DNA of 64,000 bases from Asparagopsis taxiformis (GCA_030407315.1 JALQPE010003280.1:1-64000); one strand, 5' to 3'. Positions 22,208-32,159 are shown, numbered from the stretch's first letter. Numbers and translations: made by a program. Notes: generated by a model from the sequence alone, not told the origin.

Positions 22208-23118
22208 TGTTGCCTGTAATTAGCAACCTTTTTAGACTCTGAAACCGCCTTCTTTGCGTTAAGTTTAGCATACAGCTCTTTCTTCAGTTCTGCTGAAGTG
22301 TTGGTGCAGTACCGGAGTAAATGCTTTTCTGTACATGCAGGATTGAGACAGGGTGGTTTTGTTTCATTGCCTCCTTCGCCGTGTTCTTTGGTGGCGTAGA
22401 CATTTTTCTTCGGCCTGTAAACGCTCTTGTTACCATTAGTATTGTGCTTATGATTGTGTTGTACGTTCGATATGGCCTTTCGAGAGCTCGCTGCACCTTT
22501 CTCAATATGCTCTGCTTGCTTTGCTACATAGCGTAAGAATGTTTTCCAGTCTGTTTGCAGCGCTGGAATGTAGTTAAAATCGTTCTTGATTTGTGCTTTG
22601 AGAGCCGGGGGATACAGATGATTTGACAATAGGAACGTTGCCATTTTTGGGTTTTGGTCTTTGAATGTACCATATCCTGTACTTGCCATACGTTTGTCAA
22701 ACTCTACAGCAAGTTGGAAGACACGGGCTTTTGGACTCCGTATTTTTGTGTCCATGCGCATGCCTACTAGGCATGACTCTATCACAGCCGAATCCGGCTC
22801 TTCTGGTGTTGCTGCATTCGCAATGTTTGTGATAACTTGTTTGACATGTTCTTCAGTGATATCTTCCATGCTATCAGCTCCTTCCACATCGTCAAAGTAG
22901 CCAAAAGAGAACATAGATCGTAGTAGCTCCGGATCCACTGATATGAGATAAGAAGCAGGCACCATGTTGGTACCATCTTTCGCCTTCTCGGCGATTTCAA
23001 GCTCGTACCTTTCGCGTTCCTTCTGGAACGAAACTGCATCTGCTGGGTCCACACTATCCAAAATTGGATAGTTGATTGGTTGGAATATGGCCGGTTCCCT
23101 TTGCTTCTTGGGTGGCAT
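22126..23118 (-). CDS. Gypsy Gag protein
   Basis: 330-residue capsid/nucleocapsid-like protein, the first ORF after the 5' LTR. It has an acidic N-terminal third, a helical middle, and a short zinc-knuckle-like CLNPACTEKHLLRYC motif (Cys-x4-Cys-x3-His-x4-Cys) near residue 255, followed by a Lys-rich segment. This would package element RNA. The ATG at 23118 is the first in frame. The 3' end overlaps pol. Confidence 0.8.
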   Translation of the reverse strand: MPPKKQREPAIFQPINYPILDSVDPADAVSFQKERERYELEIAEKAKDGTNMVPASYLISVDPELLRSMFSFGYFDDVEGADSMEDITEEHVKQVITNIANAATPEEPDSAVIESCLVGMRMDTKIRSPKARVFQLAVEFDKRMASTGYGTFKDQNPKMATFLLSNHLYPPALKAQIKNDFNYIPALQTDWKTFLRYVAKQAEHIEKGAASSRKAISNVQHNHKHNTNGNKSVYRPKKNVYATKEHGEGGNETKPPCLNPACTEKHLLRYCTNTSAELKKELYAKLNAKKAVSESKKVANYRQQCQKNSMRVQLCELYSLGWKPEFYALI

Positions 23119-23193
23119 CTTGCCTGGATTCGGGCAACTTCAGTATTCACTCCACAATTCTCGAAGCTCTCGCGCGAGTAGCCCAGAAATTTC

Positions 23194-23565
23194 TGTAGAC
23201 AATCGAGGTTGTGAGATGGAATGTTTACTGCTGATGCCCTCCTCCTTCTTTCATTCTGGGTTTGTCAAGGGCTCTATTTATACTAAACTGCTTTGATGAG
23301 CGGTCGCTATCCACAACCGTTCAGCGTGTAATCGTGGGTAACACTAATGTGTATGATAACCCAGTTTGATTAGACCCTTACTCTCAATGATCTACTAACT
23401 TGGCCTTCTTAATACGGTTCTCTGTCCGTATGTGTCCTATTATTTGTGCACACACTGTACCGGATGCACTACCCTTACTATTCGTGGGTGGCAAGTGCTA
23501 TTCGTATTTCAATTCTCGATTGTTATGCCAGCTCATAACACGCAAAGCGTGCAAAGCGTGTTACA
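23194..23565 (-). repeat. 5' LTR of the gypsy element
   Basis: This 372-bp copy of 18098-18469 lies upstream of gag in the element's orientation. It carries a TATAAATA box on the minus strand at 23275-23282, as expected for a U3 promoter. Confidence 0.95.
23275..23282 (-). promoter_or_regulatory. TATA box in gypsy 5' LTR
   Basis: TATAAATA reads on the minus strand, placed within the LTR upstream of gag. The role is inferred from position. Confidence 0.5.
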
Positions 23566-24795
23566 GGGTGTGTCTGGAGACCCAGTGAGTAGCGGACCAA
23601 GGGGAAGTAAGGCGGGTGATTCCGCCATGAACCCGACAAGTAAGGGAATACCAAGGACTAGAGGTACTGAGATCCCTGAAGAAAGCGAAAGCGGGAGTGG
23701 TTCGGATTCTGAATCGGATTCCGAGGAGGGTGCCGAACCAAAAGAAGCGGGTGAAGCTGTCCTGGTAAGTCGTCAGAAGGTATCAAGGGTAGAACTGGAC
23801 CGACCTGGTATCCCGGAACGAGTGCAAAGCACAGTGCAGCCAAGGGGAACAGGGAAGAAAAGGAAAGCTCTGGAGCTTCAGGAAACTGGAGTTTACTGGA
23901 GGCGCTCGGCAACATACAACGGGAACTCGAGGTGACTCGGGCGAGCAATCTGGAATTTGGGGCCCGGTTAGCGAACCTGGAGCAAGCGGGACAGCCGGAA
24001 GTCATGAACCTGGGCGATCTAATCGAACAGAGGACTGATGGAATGGTGAAACGAAGGCGAAGGGAGAGGGAACTGGTAGTTGAACCAGCTGTCGAAAGGC
24101 AGAGGGCGCAGCCTACCCGAACGAAGGTGAGTTCGTCTCCTGAGTGCACTAGTGAGGAGGAGGAGGAAATCGAGCCTCGTGGCCGAACTCGACGGAACCG
24201 CCAAGCCGTCGTGAGAGGTCATCGGGGGGAGACAGAATCTGAATTCTGGGAAGGTTTTCGACATCGAAAGCACCCCGCTCCCCATTTCGATGGCGCGGAG
24301 CGGATGGCGCCCGAAATGTTGAGGAAGGGCCTTTCTAATACTAGTCGCACGATGAGGGAACACGCCCAGCGGATAGTTGAAAGCTGGCCGAAGCGGGCTC
24401 GCGCACACGAACGGAGTCGTAAGGAGGTGGAGTTCCTCGCGGACTTGATCGACTTGGACATTCGGGAGTTGGGGATTGACTCGGTCTTGCAAAAGACTAG
24501 CACGGAGCTTGCTCTGCGGCGAATGGAGGCGATTCACATGCGTGAGAGCGGTTCGGACCCCGACGTTGCTGTAACCCTGGAGCGTTCTGTGCTCTCACTA
24601 CTGGACGAGAATCGGCGAGCTGAATTGGTCTGGCGAGCACGCAATGGTCGAAGTGGCCCGCGCGACGGAACCGATGACTCTGGAGATGACCATTCGCCGG
24701 TGCCTCGGCCGGCACAGAAACTCAAGCCTCGTAAGACTCTGATAAAAAGACGGAACAGGGCCGGGCTAGGGGGACAGTAGCGTTTTAAGAACAGG

Positions 24796-26697
24796 ATGGG
24801 TCCTATAGGTGGATGTGCTGATCGGAGGGACGTACTACCGGTGATTCCGAAGCGTTGTAGTGACGGTAGGGCTCGTTCGCGCAAGCGAAAGCGAGAAGCT
24901 TTGGAAACCGTCTTCCACGGCCTTACTCAGGGATGCAATGCGTTGTCGGAAGGAGTCGTCTGTATCGGGTCTGATAGGCCCGTGGCGGGGGAAATTGATC
25001 CACCCCCGCCCAACTCCGTTCGTGCTTCGGCGGCACAATACCTGCGGGGAGAAGCGCACGCAGCGATTTGCCGGAATTTATTCCGTGCGGACGATGCGGT
25101 GTGCAACGATGGTGAGGGGTACTCCAACACGACTGCAGATAAGCGTGTATGGCTGGAGCCGGAGCTTCTTTCGCTACCCTCTGAAGGGGTGGCGGGGACT
25201 ACGGATTTCCTGCCGTATCTTTCCGATGGTGTCAGAGAAATTTATTCGCATCCGGAAGGTGGTCTTTTAAGGGAGGGCGTGAGCCCGATCGTCAAGCCGC
25301 ATCTGGGGGTGAATAGCAGTCGTTATGGGGACCTGATCCTGAAGCTTGAGAAAGTGGGGTTGGTGAAGCTGCAACGACTAGGGCCCCGCGTCATTAACGG
25401 GGTGTTTGCAGTGCCAAAAGATGGAGACCGACAGCGTTTGATTATCGACGCCCGGCCCGCGAATGAGGTAATTAGGGATCCTCCCGAAGTACTTCTACCA
25501 AATCCCGGGCATTTTGCAGAGATGTACCTCCCTCCCGGGAGTACTCTGGAAGTGGGCAAGTCAGACCTGGACAGTTTCTATCACAGATTGGCGATGCCGG
25601 TGTGGTTGCAGGATTTCTTTGGCCTGCCACCGGTGTTAAGAGAGGGATGTCGGTGGTGGCCGGTTGTGCGAGTACTACCAATGGGCTGGTCGCACTCCAT
25701 CTATATTGGCCAACAAGTACATGAAGGTGTGGTGCGAGATGCTGGACTCTGTGTGGAGCGATCTGCGCAGCGGGAAAGGATTTTGCGGATCAGTGGACTG
25801 GAACATGGGCAATACATCGATGATTTTTTCGGGTTCGGAACAAGTCGTGAAAAAGTGAATAAAGCATTGAGTGAAGTCGTGAAAAGTTGTGAACGGGCTG
25901 GTCTACCCGTAAAAGAAAGCAAGTGTGAAGAAGCAAGAGGTCAAGATGTGTGTGTACTGGGCATGGTGATAGGTGCCGACGGACGGATAAGACCGTCTCC
26001 AGAAAAGCTGAGGAAATTGATCAGAGAAACCGAGAAGATTATACCATGGCGTGCCTGGCGGGTGAAGCGAGTCGAAGAGATATTAGGTGGTTGGGCATGG
26101 TTTCTGCTCCTGCGGAGACCGCTGTTCTCAGTTCTCTCAAAGCTCTACACGATCAATAAAACTGAAGTCATGGTCAGACCGACTAGACAGATGCGGGGTG
26201 AACTGGCCACCTTGGTCAAACTAGCCCCATTGATCAGAGCTCGATTGGACAGGCCCTTCGCAAAGTGTTGCATAGCAACCGACGCTTCTCTGACAGGTGC
26301 GGGTGTGGTATACGCGGAGATGAGCACCGCGGAAAGTCTAGCACTACTCAGGAAGGAAGAAAGTCAAGTGGGCGAGCTCGGAGAGAAGAAGGCATGGCGA
26401 ACGGCAATCAGTTCTAGGTGGAAGAGAAAGGATCGCATTGAGGTCCTGGAGTGTGAAGCCGTGTTGTTAGCGCTCCGGTGGTTCTTGCGGACTGCCGGAA
26501 ATCGCGAACAACGTCTCATAATTCTGGCTGATAACCAAGCGGTTATTGGTGCACTACGTAAGGGACGGTCCTCCTCGGAGCGGCTGAATCGTGTAGTGCG
26601 GAAGTGTTCTGGGCATATCCTCGCGGGTGACCTGCACGTCGACTATCGGTACATCAGGAGTTCGTCGAACCCTGCCGATGAGCCCTCGCGCAAGTGA
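24796..26697 (+). CDS. DIRS-like reverse transcriptase / RNase H
   Basis: Intact 633-residue ORF. RT motifs are the fingers segment QRLIIDARPANEV (about 215-227), the Asp motif KSDLDSFYHRL (about 255) and the catalytic YIDDFFGFG (about 339-347). RNase H follows, with ATDASLTGAG (about 493), the Glu in LECEAVLLAL, DNQAVIGAL, and a terminal NPADEPSR. The order RT-RNase H followed by a tyrosine recombinase, without integrase, defines the DIRS class. The N-terminal about 190 residues have no recognised domain. The start ATG lies 16 bp after the ORF1 stop, suggesting a polycistronic transcript. Confidence 0.85.
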   Translation: MGPIGGCADRRDVLPVIPKRCSDGRARSRKRKREALETVFHGLTQGCNALSEGVVCIGSDRPVAGEIDPPPPNSVRASAAQYLRGEAHAAICRNLFRADDAVCNDGEGYSNTTADKRVWLEPELLSLPSEGVAGTTDFLPYLSDGVREIYSHPEGGLLREGVSPIVKPHLGVNSSRYGDLILKLEKVGLVKLQRLGPRVINGVFAVPKDGDRQRLIIDARPANEVIRDPPEVLLPNPGHFAEMYLPPGSTLEVGKSDLDSFYHRLAMPVWLQDFFGLPPVLREGCRWWPVVRVLPMGWSHSIYIGQQVHEGVVRDAGLCVERSAQRERILRISGLEHGQYIDDFFGFGTSREKVNKALSEVVKSCERAGLPVKESKCEEARGQDVCVLGMVIGADGRIRPSPEKLRKLIRETEKIIPWRAWRVKRVEEILGGWAWFLLLRRPLFSVLSKLYTINKTEVMVRPTRQMRGELATLVKLAPLIRARLDRPFAKCCIATDASLTGAGVVYAEMSTAESLALLRKEESQVGELGEKKAWRTAISSRWKRKDRIEVLECEAVLLALRWFLRTAGNREQRLIILADNQAVIGALRKGRSSSERLNRVVRKCSGHILAGDLHVDYRYIRSSSNPADEPSRK

Positions 26698-27706
26698 CAA
26701 ATTCAAGTTATTGAACCTGCGGGTTAAGCCCATTACGCTGCGGAGTTATGAGAGATATCTGCAAGAATTTATCGACTGGTTGCCGGAAAATAAACTGACT
26801 TTCAAAGACTGGAAAGAACTCGACGAGCGGGTAGTCGAGTTCGCGGTACACACACATGAAGAAGCAGGAGGAGCGAGAAGACAAGTGGTTATCGATGTAA
26901 AACAAGGGCTCTAGCACTATTTTCCAGAGGTGCTAGGAAAAATGATCCTAACGAAGAGATCGTTGGAAGGATGGGGCAAAAGTCGGCCGGTGCAGCAGAA
27001 GGCCGTGTGCCCTAGGATCGTCGCCCTGTGGTTGGGACATAAGTTGATGGAAATGGACCGCCCAGAAGAGGGGTTAGCAATTTTGCTTATGTTCGAATGC
27101 TACCTCCGTGTCGGTGAAGTTGTAAAACTCTCAATCGCCGACGTCCGACTGAAGCCTCCAGAAGAACGGACCAAGGGTAACCAAGGAGCCCTCATGTTAA
27201 AAGAGACAAAGAGAGGTCGTAATCAATCCGTCCTCATCCGCGACCCTATCATCGCGAGTCTCCTGCAGCGACACATCAGGAACGTAAAGATCACGAACGA
27301 CTCAAGAAGACCAAACCAAGACACCAAGATTCACGACAAGGAACCTCCGAAGAAGAAATCAAGAACAACTCAGGCAAGACAAGAAGAAGAAAACCAACCC
27401 CTCTTTAAGTTCACTCAGGCACAACTCAATAAACAATTCAAGATGGCGATCAAGAGTTTGGGCGTACAAGAACTGGGTCTCACGCCGCACTCCCTTCGTT
27501 ATGGAGCGGCTTCTCAAGATTTTATCGACGGAGTCCTCGACTTGCCGGGCATCAAGTCACGAGGACGATGGCGAACCGACGATATGCTGCAGTATTACGT
27601 GCAGCCAGGCCTGGTGATGGATCAAGAAGGAAAAGTGGCAGAACCACTTAAGTCAAGGCTTAGGCGGCTACGGGATCAACAGGGTCGTTTTTTCAAGATT
27701 CCCTAG
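26678..27706 (+). pseudogene. DIRS-like tyrosine recombinase with in-frame amber stop
   Basis: This ORF overlaps the end of the RT ORF by 20 bp in another frame. It has an N-terminal SAM-like core-binding domain (ITLRSYERYLQEFIDWL). After an in-frame TAG at 26912-26914 the same frame continues into the catalytic domain. Catalytic residues visible are Arg in CYLRVGEVVKL, His-x-x-Arg in LTPHSLRYG, Trp in GRWRTDD and the nucleophile region MLQYYVQP. The enzyme would integrate a circular DNA copy without target duplication. The stop makes this copy non-functional unless it is read through. A Lys/Glu-rich insertion lies between the first Arg and the HxxR box. Confidence 0.8.
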
Positions 27707-27768
27707 CCAGACTAAGTACGCAGTATTTTGGAGGAAGGTATGGGAGACTTAGAGTTGGATAAAGTTTG

Positions 27769-27782
27769 CCCTTTTAAAAGGG
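27769..27782. repeat. 14-bp perfect palindrome near the DIRS 3' end
   Basis: CCCTTTTAAAAGGG lies in AT-rich sequence 63 bp after the recombinase stop. It could be part of the element terminus or chance. Confidence 0.35.
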
Positions 27783-27958
27783 GGTAATTCCTTACACTAA
27801 CTCAAGTTAACGATATGGTAGCTGGTACGTCCAAATTAAAGGATCCATTTCTTGTTCTTAAACTTTTTTATTTTTTTCGAATTCCTGCAGTTTTAAAAAT
27901 TACTTTATGCAATATATTTCAAGCGTAAACTAAACCCTCAAAATCAACATCTCAGACC

Positions 27959-29140
27959 TCATGAACCTGTGCTTAGTTCGTACTCAATCAAACTCGAATA
28001 CGTCCGATCACTCACCGCAATGTACAACGCCTCCGCACTCGGTGTCAGAGCAATGCCGGCAATCTCCCCAAACAGATCCACCTCTTGGCACGTATCAAAC
28101 TCTCCCCGATTCACATCAAATATGTGCACAAAGTCCAACGGCTCCGCAATCACCAAGAATCGCCCGCACGACGAAAATCTCAACGACCGCACCGCACCCG
28201 TATGCGCACCCAGCACACTCAGTGACCGCGACATATTTCGCACATCCCACACCCGACATGTCCGATCCTGCGATCCCGTTGCAAACATCCGCCCTCCCGG
28301 ATGCCACCCCGTCGCAAACGAGTAGTGCTCATGCCCGTGTAATTGTGCAATCCGGTCACCGCTGTCCCCATCAATCACCTGGATTTGGTTCTCGTCTCCC
28401 GCAACTGCAACCATCTTTCCTTCCGGTTGCCGCGTCGCATGGTTCACCGCAGACGAAAACTGAAACGATGCCCGCTGCTTGAACGTCGACATGTCGAAAC
28501 AACGCACGTAGCAGTCGTTGTTGCTCGTCATAATGCTGTTCTCAAATATGTCAATCGCATTGGTGATCGCGTTCTCGTCATACGTAATCCGCTTGTTGTG
28601 TATAATGGTACCCGACTTGAGATTCTTCGCAACCATTTCCCCATAGAATCCACCAGCAATCACGAGCTCGTTCTTCGCAATCATTGTGGATATCTGTACC
28701 ATTCCAAGTCCACTGGCGACAGCTGTACTCGAGCCACTCAGGTCCAACACCTGGTTCTTCCGCTTGGCCGCGGCGTCCCAGTGCACAACCGCCGCGTCAT
28801 GCATAACGAACACATCGTGTTTAGAAGTAGCCCACGCTAGATTTCGCAGCTGAAAATGCACAATAGTACATTTCACACGACGCGTGTTCCTGAAAAAGTT
28901 GTAGAAACGAGCACCCTTGCGCGGTTCCTTCACAAGGTCACGGAGGCCCTCGATAGATTCCTGTGAATCTCGACGACTATGTTCGCGGAGGCGAGTAGCG
29001 CGATAATCCTCGCGAGAAAACGTGAGCGACCCCCACGGGATACCCTGAATATCTGTGCCATTTGCGGCATGCTCTGCGGTAATTTCGGCCTCGGAATCAT
29101 GGAGTGGTTCTTGGGACGCAGAAGTAGCGAGTGTCACCAT
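27959..29140 (-). CDS. WD40 repeat protein B (short form)
   Basis: 393-residue paralog of the WD40 gene at 11650. It carries the same GIPW...REDYRATRL signature and propeller, starting at an ATG just upstream of the conserved core and lacking the low-complexity extension. Positions 27976-29122 match 12394-13540 of gene A over 1,147 bp with no length difference; I noticed only one base change. Immediately outside this tract the sequences are diverged but still alignable at the 3' end. That suggests a diverged paralog partly overwritten by gene conversion. It lies head-to-head with FIST-ankyrin B and is inverted relative to A. Confidence 0.7.
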   Translation of the reverse strand: MVTLATSASQEPLHDSEAEITAEHAANGTDIQGIPWGSLTFSREDYRATRLREHSRRDSQESIEGLRDLVKEPRKGARFYNFFRNTRRVKCTIVHFQLRNLAWATSKHDVFVMHDAAVVHWDAAAKRKNQVLDLSGSSTAVASGLGMVQISTMIAKNELVIAGGFYGEMVAKNLKSGTIIHNKRITYDENAITNAIDIFENSIMTSNNDCYVRCFDMSTFKQRASFQFSSAVNHATRQPEGKMVAVAGDENQIQVIDGDSGDRIAQLHGHEHYSFATGWHPGGRMFATGSQDRTCRVWDVRNMSRSLSVLGAHTGAVRSLRFSSCGRFLVIAEPLDFVHIFDVNRGEFDTCQEVDLFGEIAGIALTPSAEALYIAVSDRTYSSLIEYELSTGS

Positions 29141-29867
29141 GAGATGTGCAGTACTGTGTCTCAGGAAACGATCAGCAATAAAGCTTTCGCAGTTCTGGTG
29201 TGAACTGGAGAGAGAAATAGGTGAACATTGGATGATGATGGAATCTCAAAAAGGCATGATATGTTTTACATTTGTATCGAACTTGTCACATGTGCTATGT
29301 TGTGCGCTATTACCTTGGTGCCTGCCCGATGGCGCTGGGAAGTGTGAACTTGAGAAACTCATGGGGCGGAGCATCGAGTATAATTTGATGGGCCCATCGG
29401 TCATCACCATTTCGGGTTGCAATGGTCCGAAGACTTGCGATATATGAAATATGAAAAAACCAAACAAATTTTCTTGTAATCAACGATTTATGTCAATTAT
29501 TACTCGTCAAGTCAACAGAATGGGAAGAAAATATGAATATTGTATAGTTTCCAATTTTTCTTCTCGAGTCAGGCGTAAAAGGCATTTTTACGGACAATTA
29601 TGTTAGATATGCACGTGTAAGTGATACCACAAATACAGCACAAATGGTCACTCCGAAGAAAGTCAAGCTCATTCGTTGCCATCGCAAATCTCAAATACCC
29701 TACTACCCCACAACAGCATACAACCAGTGTAAATGCAGTCGAACCATCTTTCGTAACCTCCCCCAACTGTCGAATCACCTCTATTCGTCCATCATGGCTA
29801 CTTGCGCCTTCATTACACCCCAACTCCCCCTCCGCGTTCAGACAGGTCGCTCGTCCTTGTTAACCAA
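29141..29867. other. Divergent promoter region, WD40 B / FIST-ankyrin B
   Basis: About 730 bp, AT-rich, with no convincing ORF. An open frame from 29644 runs into the FIST gene but its first 70 codons look non-coding. Confidence 0.4.
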
Positions 29868-31086
29868 ATGTCCACTTCGCAAATGTCGCCCCGTTTCACC
29901 CCCCGCCCCAGCTATGATTCAGCGACCAGATGCAGACGGCCCCCCTAACCTAGACGCTTTCTTCGATTCAAAGTCAAGATCCCTCGGTACACAAGGCGCC
30001 CCCATTTCCCTCGCTACTGCTCGCACTCTTACCTCCAATTTCCCCTCCCCCGCCGACGCCGCCCTCGCAGCACTCCAAACGGCCTCACAAAACCTCGACG
30101 CTCCACCACAACTATGCCACGTCACAATTTCTCTCGATGTAGACCCCTCACCTGTCACCGATGCCCTCTATGATTCCATCCCTTCCATGTTTGTCATAGG
30201 ACGCTCGGTGAATAAAAAGGACTCAGTTGGAACCATTGAGGTGTTGCTACTGCGGTCGGACTCGCCGGGTGGAATTGCAGTGTCTAGTTCCTCCGAGGCG
30301 GTGGAAGAAGCTGCCGGAGACGCTGGCATGGCCATGGCGGCTCGACGTGCAGCGAGCAAGGCTGCCGCGGACGCAGTGAGTAAGTTGAGCGGTGCTGATG
30401 CGTGTACGATAATGGTATTCTCATCGAGTCCGGGGGCGGGAGTGCAAGAGGTGCGTGAGGCACTCGGGGAGGCAGGAGAGGGAATTGTGGCGTATGGAGG
30501 ACCTGCAGTGGGAGCGTCGGATACGGGGATGGGATGGGGACTAATTGGAGGAGAGGAGCGTTTGGTACAAGACGAGGATGTGAGGGCTGTGCAAACGGTG
30601 CATGTAGCAGCTGTACCGGGGTCACTATCATTTTTGTTCTCGGCAGTGATTAAAACATGGGTGCAACCAGCGTACGTGGAGCCGTTATCGTTTATGTCGC
30701 CGACGTATGTGGGAGATGCGCAGATAGACTTGTTGACGGCGGTTCGGTACGACGATTGGGAGAAGTTTATCTGGTGTATTGAAGGGGAGGGGGTGGACGT
30801 GAATACGAAATGGGTGAACAAGCAGAACCAATCGCCGTTATTGGCGGCATGTGGGCGCGCAAGAATTGGGATGGTCAAGTATCTGATCGAGCATGGTGCG
30901 GATGTTCACCACCGGAATGATGGAGGATTCACGGCGTCAATGTACACACGGATGCTCACGGGGTACGATGATGAGCTGGTGAGGAGTTTACTGCAGACGC
31001 TTGAAGATGGTGGACTGGATACCAAGCTTAGTGAGGAGGAGACGGAAAGGTTGAAGAAAGCTACCGGAGGACGGATAGTCGAGTAG
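29868..31086 (+). CDS. FIST-like/ankyrin-repeat protein B
   Basis: Paralog of the gene at 14090, about 405 residues. It reads through the point where A is broken (5 G at 30432-30436). The ATG at 29868 is itself put out of frame by a C run of six at 29899-29904 (five in A). The next in-frame ATG, at 29914, gives the conserved MIQRPDADGPP start. The FIST-like domain (about residues 30-270) is about 99% identical in DNA to A up to 30853. The ankyrin portion beyond (GRARIGMVKYLIEHGADVHHRN, and a charged tail) abruptly diverges. The function is unknown. Confidence 0.6.
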
Positions 31087-32159
31087 GTTGTATTGCGACG
31101 TACTGGGTGGCAGTGAAAGCGATTAAACGGAGTATGGTTATGAAAGCGGGGGACTTTTACGAGAGTGCGACAAACGGAATGAGCTGTAGAGTTTGACCCA
31201 ACATGTTCGAAATGCTTGGTCGTTTTTTGAAAGGCGAGTTGATGGAAGTATGCTGTTCACGCGCTGGTGGGTCTTCTGCCGGTTGCGAAAGAGCGCTTCG
31301 CGTCGTGGCGGAATTGAGGACCGATACTTGGCTAGAGTACAGGGTAAGGAGCTGGGAGATGAAAGATATGACAAAAAAAATCGTACCCGCATCACATTAC
31401 GGACAGCCTTTAGACGGACGAAATAACGTATAGATACCGCGGAGGACTATAATTTTCCACATACAGCATTTACCCGTTTGAATGAAGGGTTTTACCGCAA
31501 TCCGGTGTGGTGCCTCATATGCGCACGAGGATACAGTAGGCCATTCTCTCCCTATCCCCTCCCAGCATATTGTTCTACACGTGTGCGCAACAATCTAGAG
31601 CAACCGGACCCGGACCTTTCTTCTGGGACCTGTGGACCATGGAAGCTGTGTGGCACTGCGCTAGTGTTCAATGATATCGCCAAGAAATCATAGCTGCATT
31701 GTGCACAGTTATCGCTTTACACATCATGTTGATATTATTGTTGGCAATCTGGAATGCATGGCTGGCGTTTTTACGCGCGAAACGGGACGGCAGAAGTGAA
31801 CGGCGGAGATGAGGTACCCTCATCTACAATCTGGGTGCACCTTTGAGGTTGCAAAGCGACACTCGTCACCGATCAGAAAGGGATTGGATGGATGACATGC
31901 GGAACACATAAACCATCATGACCACCACTTGGAAACTGACAAGTGCTGATTCAGATGTAATCAGCCACGTGTCGCTTTCCATTCACCCAATCGTTCGCAA
32001 AATTCAACTTGTCGACAAGATGTGTACCTCGCCACCATCCCTTCATGCAGCAATTGCGTGCGTCTACTTTAATTAGGGTTGTTGCTCTTCATCTTACCTT
32101 TATAATCAAATCAAGCCAAACATAGAATCCAGACTATTGGGCTTTCCATCAGTCACTCC
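31087..32159. other. Intergenic, FIST-ankyrin B / WD40 C
   Basis: About 1.07 kb with only short overlapping ORFs (for example 31138-31395 minus, 31478-31693 plus) lacking any recognisable motif. No RNA gene was seen. Confidence 0.45.

Larger units (their letters stand above)
18098..23565 (-). mobile_element. Complete Ty3/gypsy chromodomain LTR retrotransposon, nested in the DIRS-like element
   Basis: The element is 5,468 bp with 372-bp direct LTRs (TG...CA) at both ends, flanked by a 4-bp GGGT duplication (18094-18097 and 23566-23569). By eye I found no difference between the two LTRs. Gag and pol are both open on the minus strand. A purine-rich TTGGGGCAG tract abuts the downstream LTR (18470-18480). 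I could not assign a tRNA primer site with confidence. Identical LTRs and intact ORFs indicate a recent insertion. Confidence 0.93.
17805..24780 (+). pseudogene. DIRS-like ORF1 (gag-like), split by gypsy insertion
   Basis: The N-terminal part (17805-18097) is charged and helical. The gypsy element (18098-23565) then interrupts it, and the reading resumes at 23566. After the insertion come a Ser/Asp/Glu-rich acidic stretch, a coiled-coil segment (around 23900-23990), then basic Arg-rich and helical regions to the stop at 24778-24780. Apart from the insertion, the frames on the two sides agree only if the G run at 18072-18077 and the one at 23844-23847 each differ by one base. There is no recognisable zinc knuckle. 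It is gag-like by position and composition only. Confidence 0.55.
17300..27800 (+). mobile_element. DIRS-like tyrosine-recombinase retrotransposon, interrupted by a gypsy element
   Basis: Three plus-strand ORFs in DIRS order: a gag-like ORF1 (17805, resuming after the insertion, to 24780), RT/RNase H (24796-26697) and an overlapping tyrosine recombinase (26678-27706). There is no integrase and no LTR pair. The outer ends are my estimate: the left side begins in GC-rich non-coding sequence after the aldo-keto reductase, and the right end lies before 27.9 kb. I could not find the split or inverted terminal repeats expected for DIRS or PAT elements. The copy is likely dead: it carries a gypsy insertion in ORF1, one-base frame differences and a stop codon in the recombinase. 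Confidence 0.75.

Noticed and set aside
29644..29913. Long N-terminal extension of FIST-ankyrin B
   Set aside because: The open frame upstream of 29914 differs from paralog A and looks non-coding; it arises from the extra C at 29899-29904.
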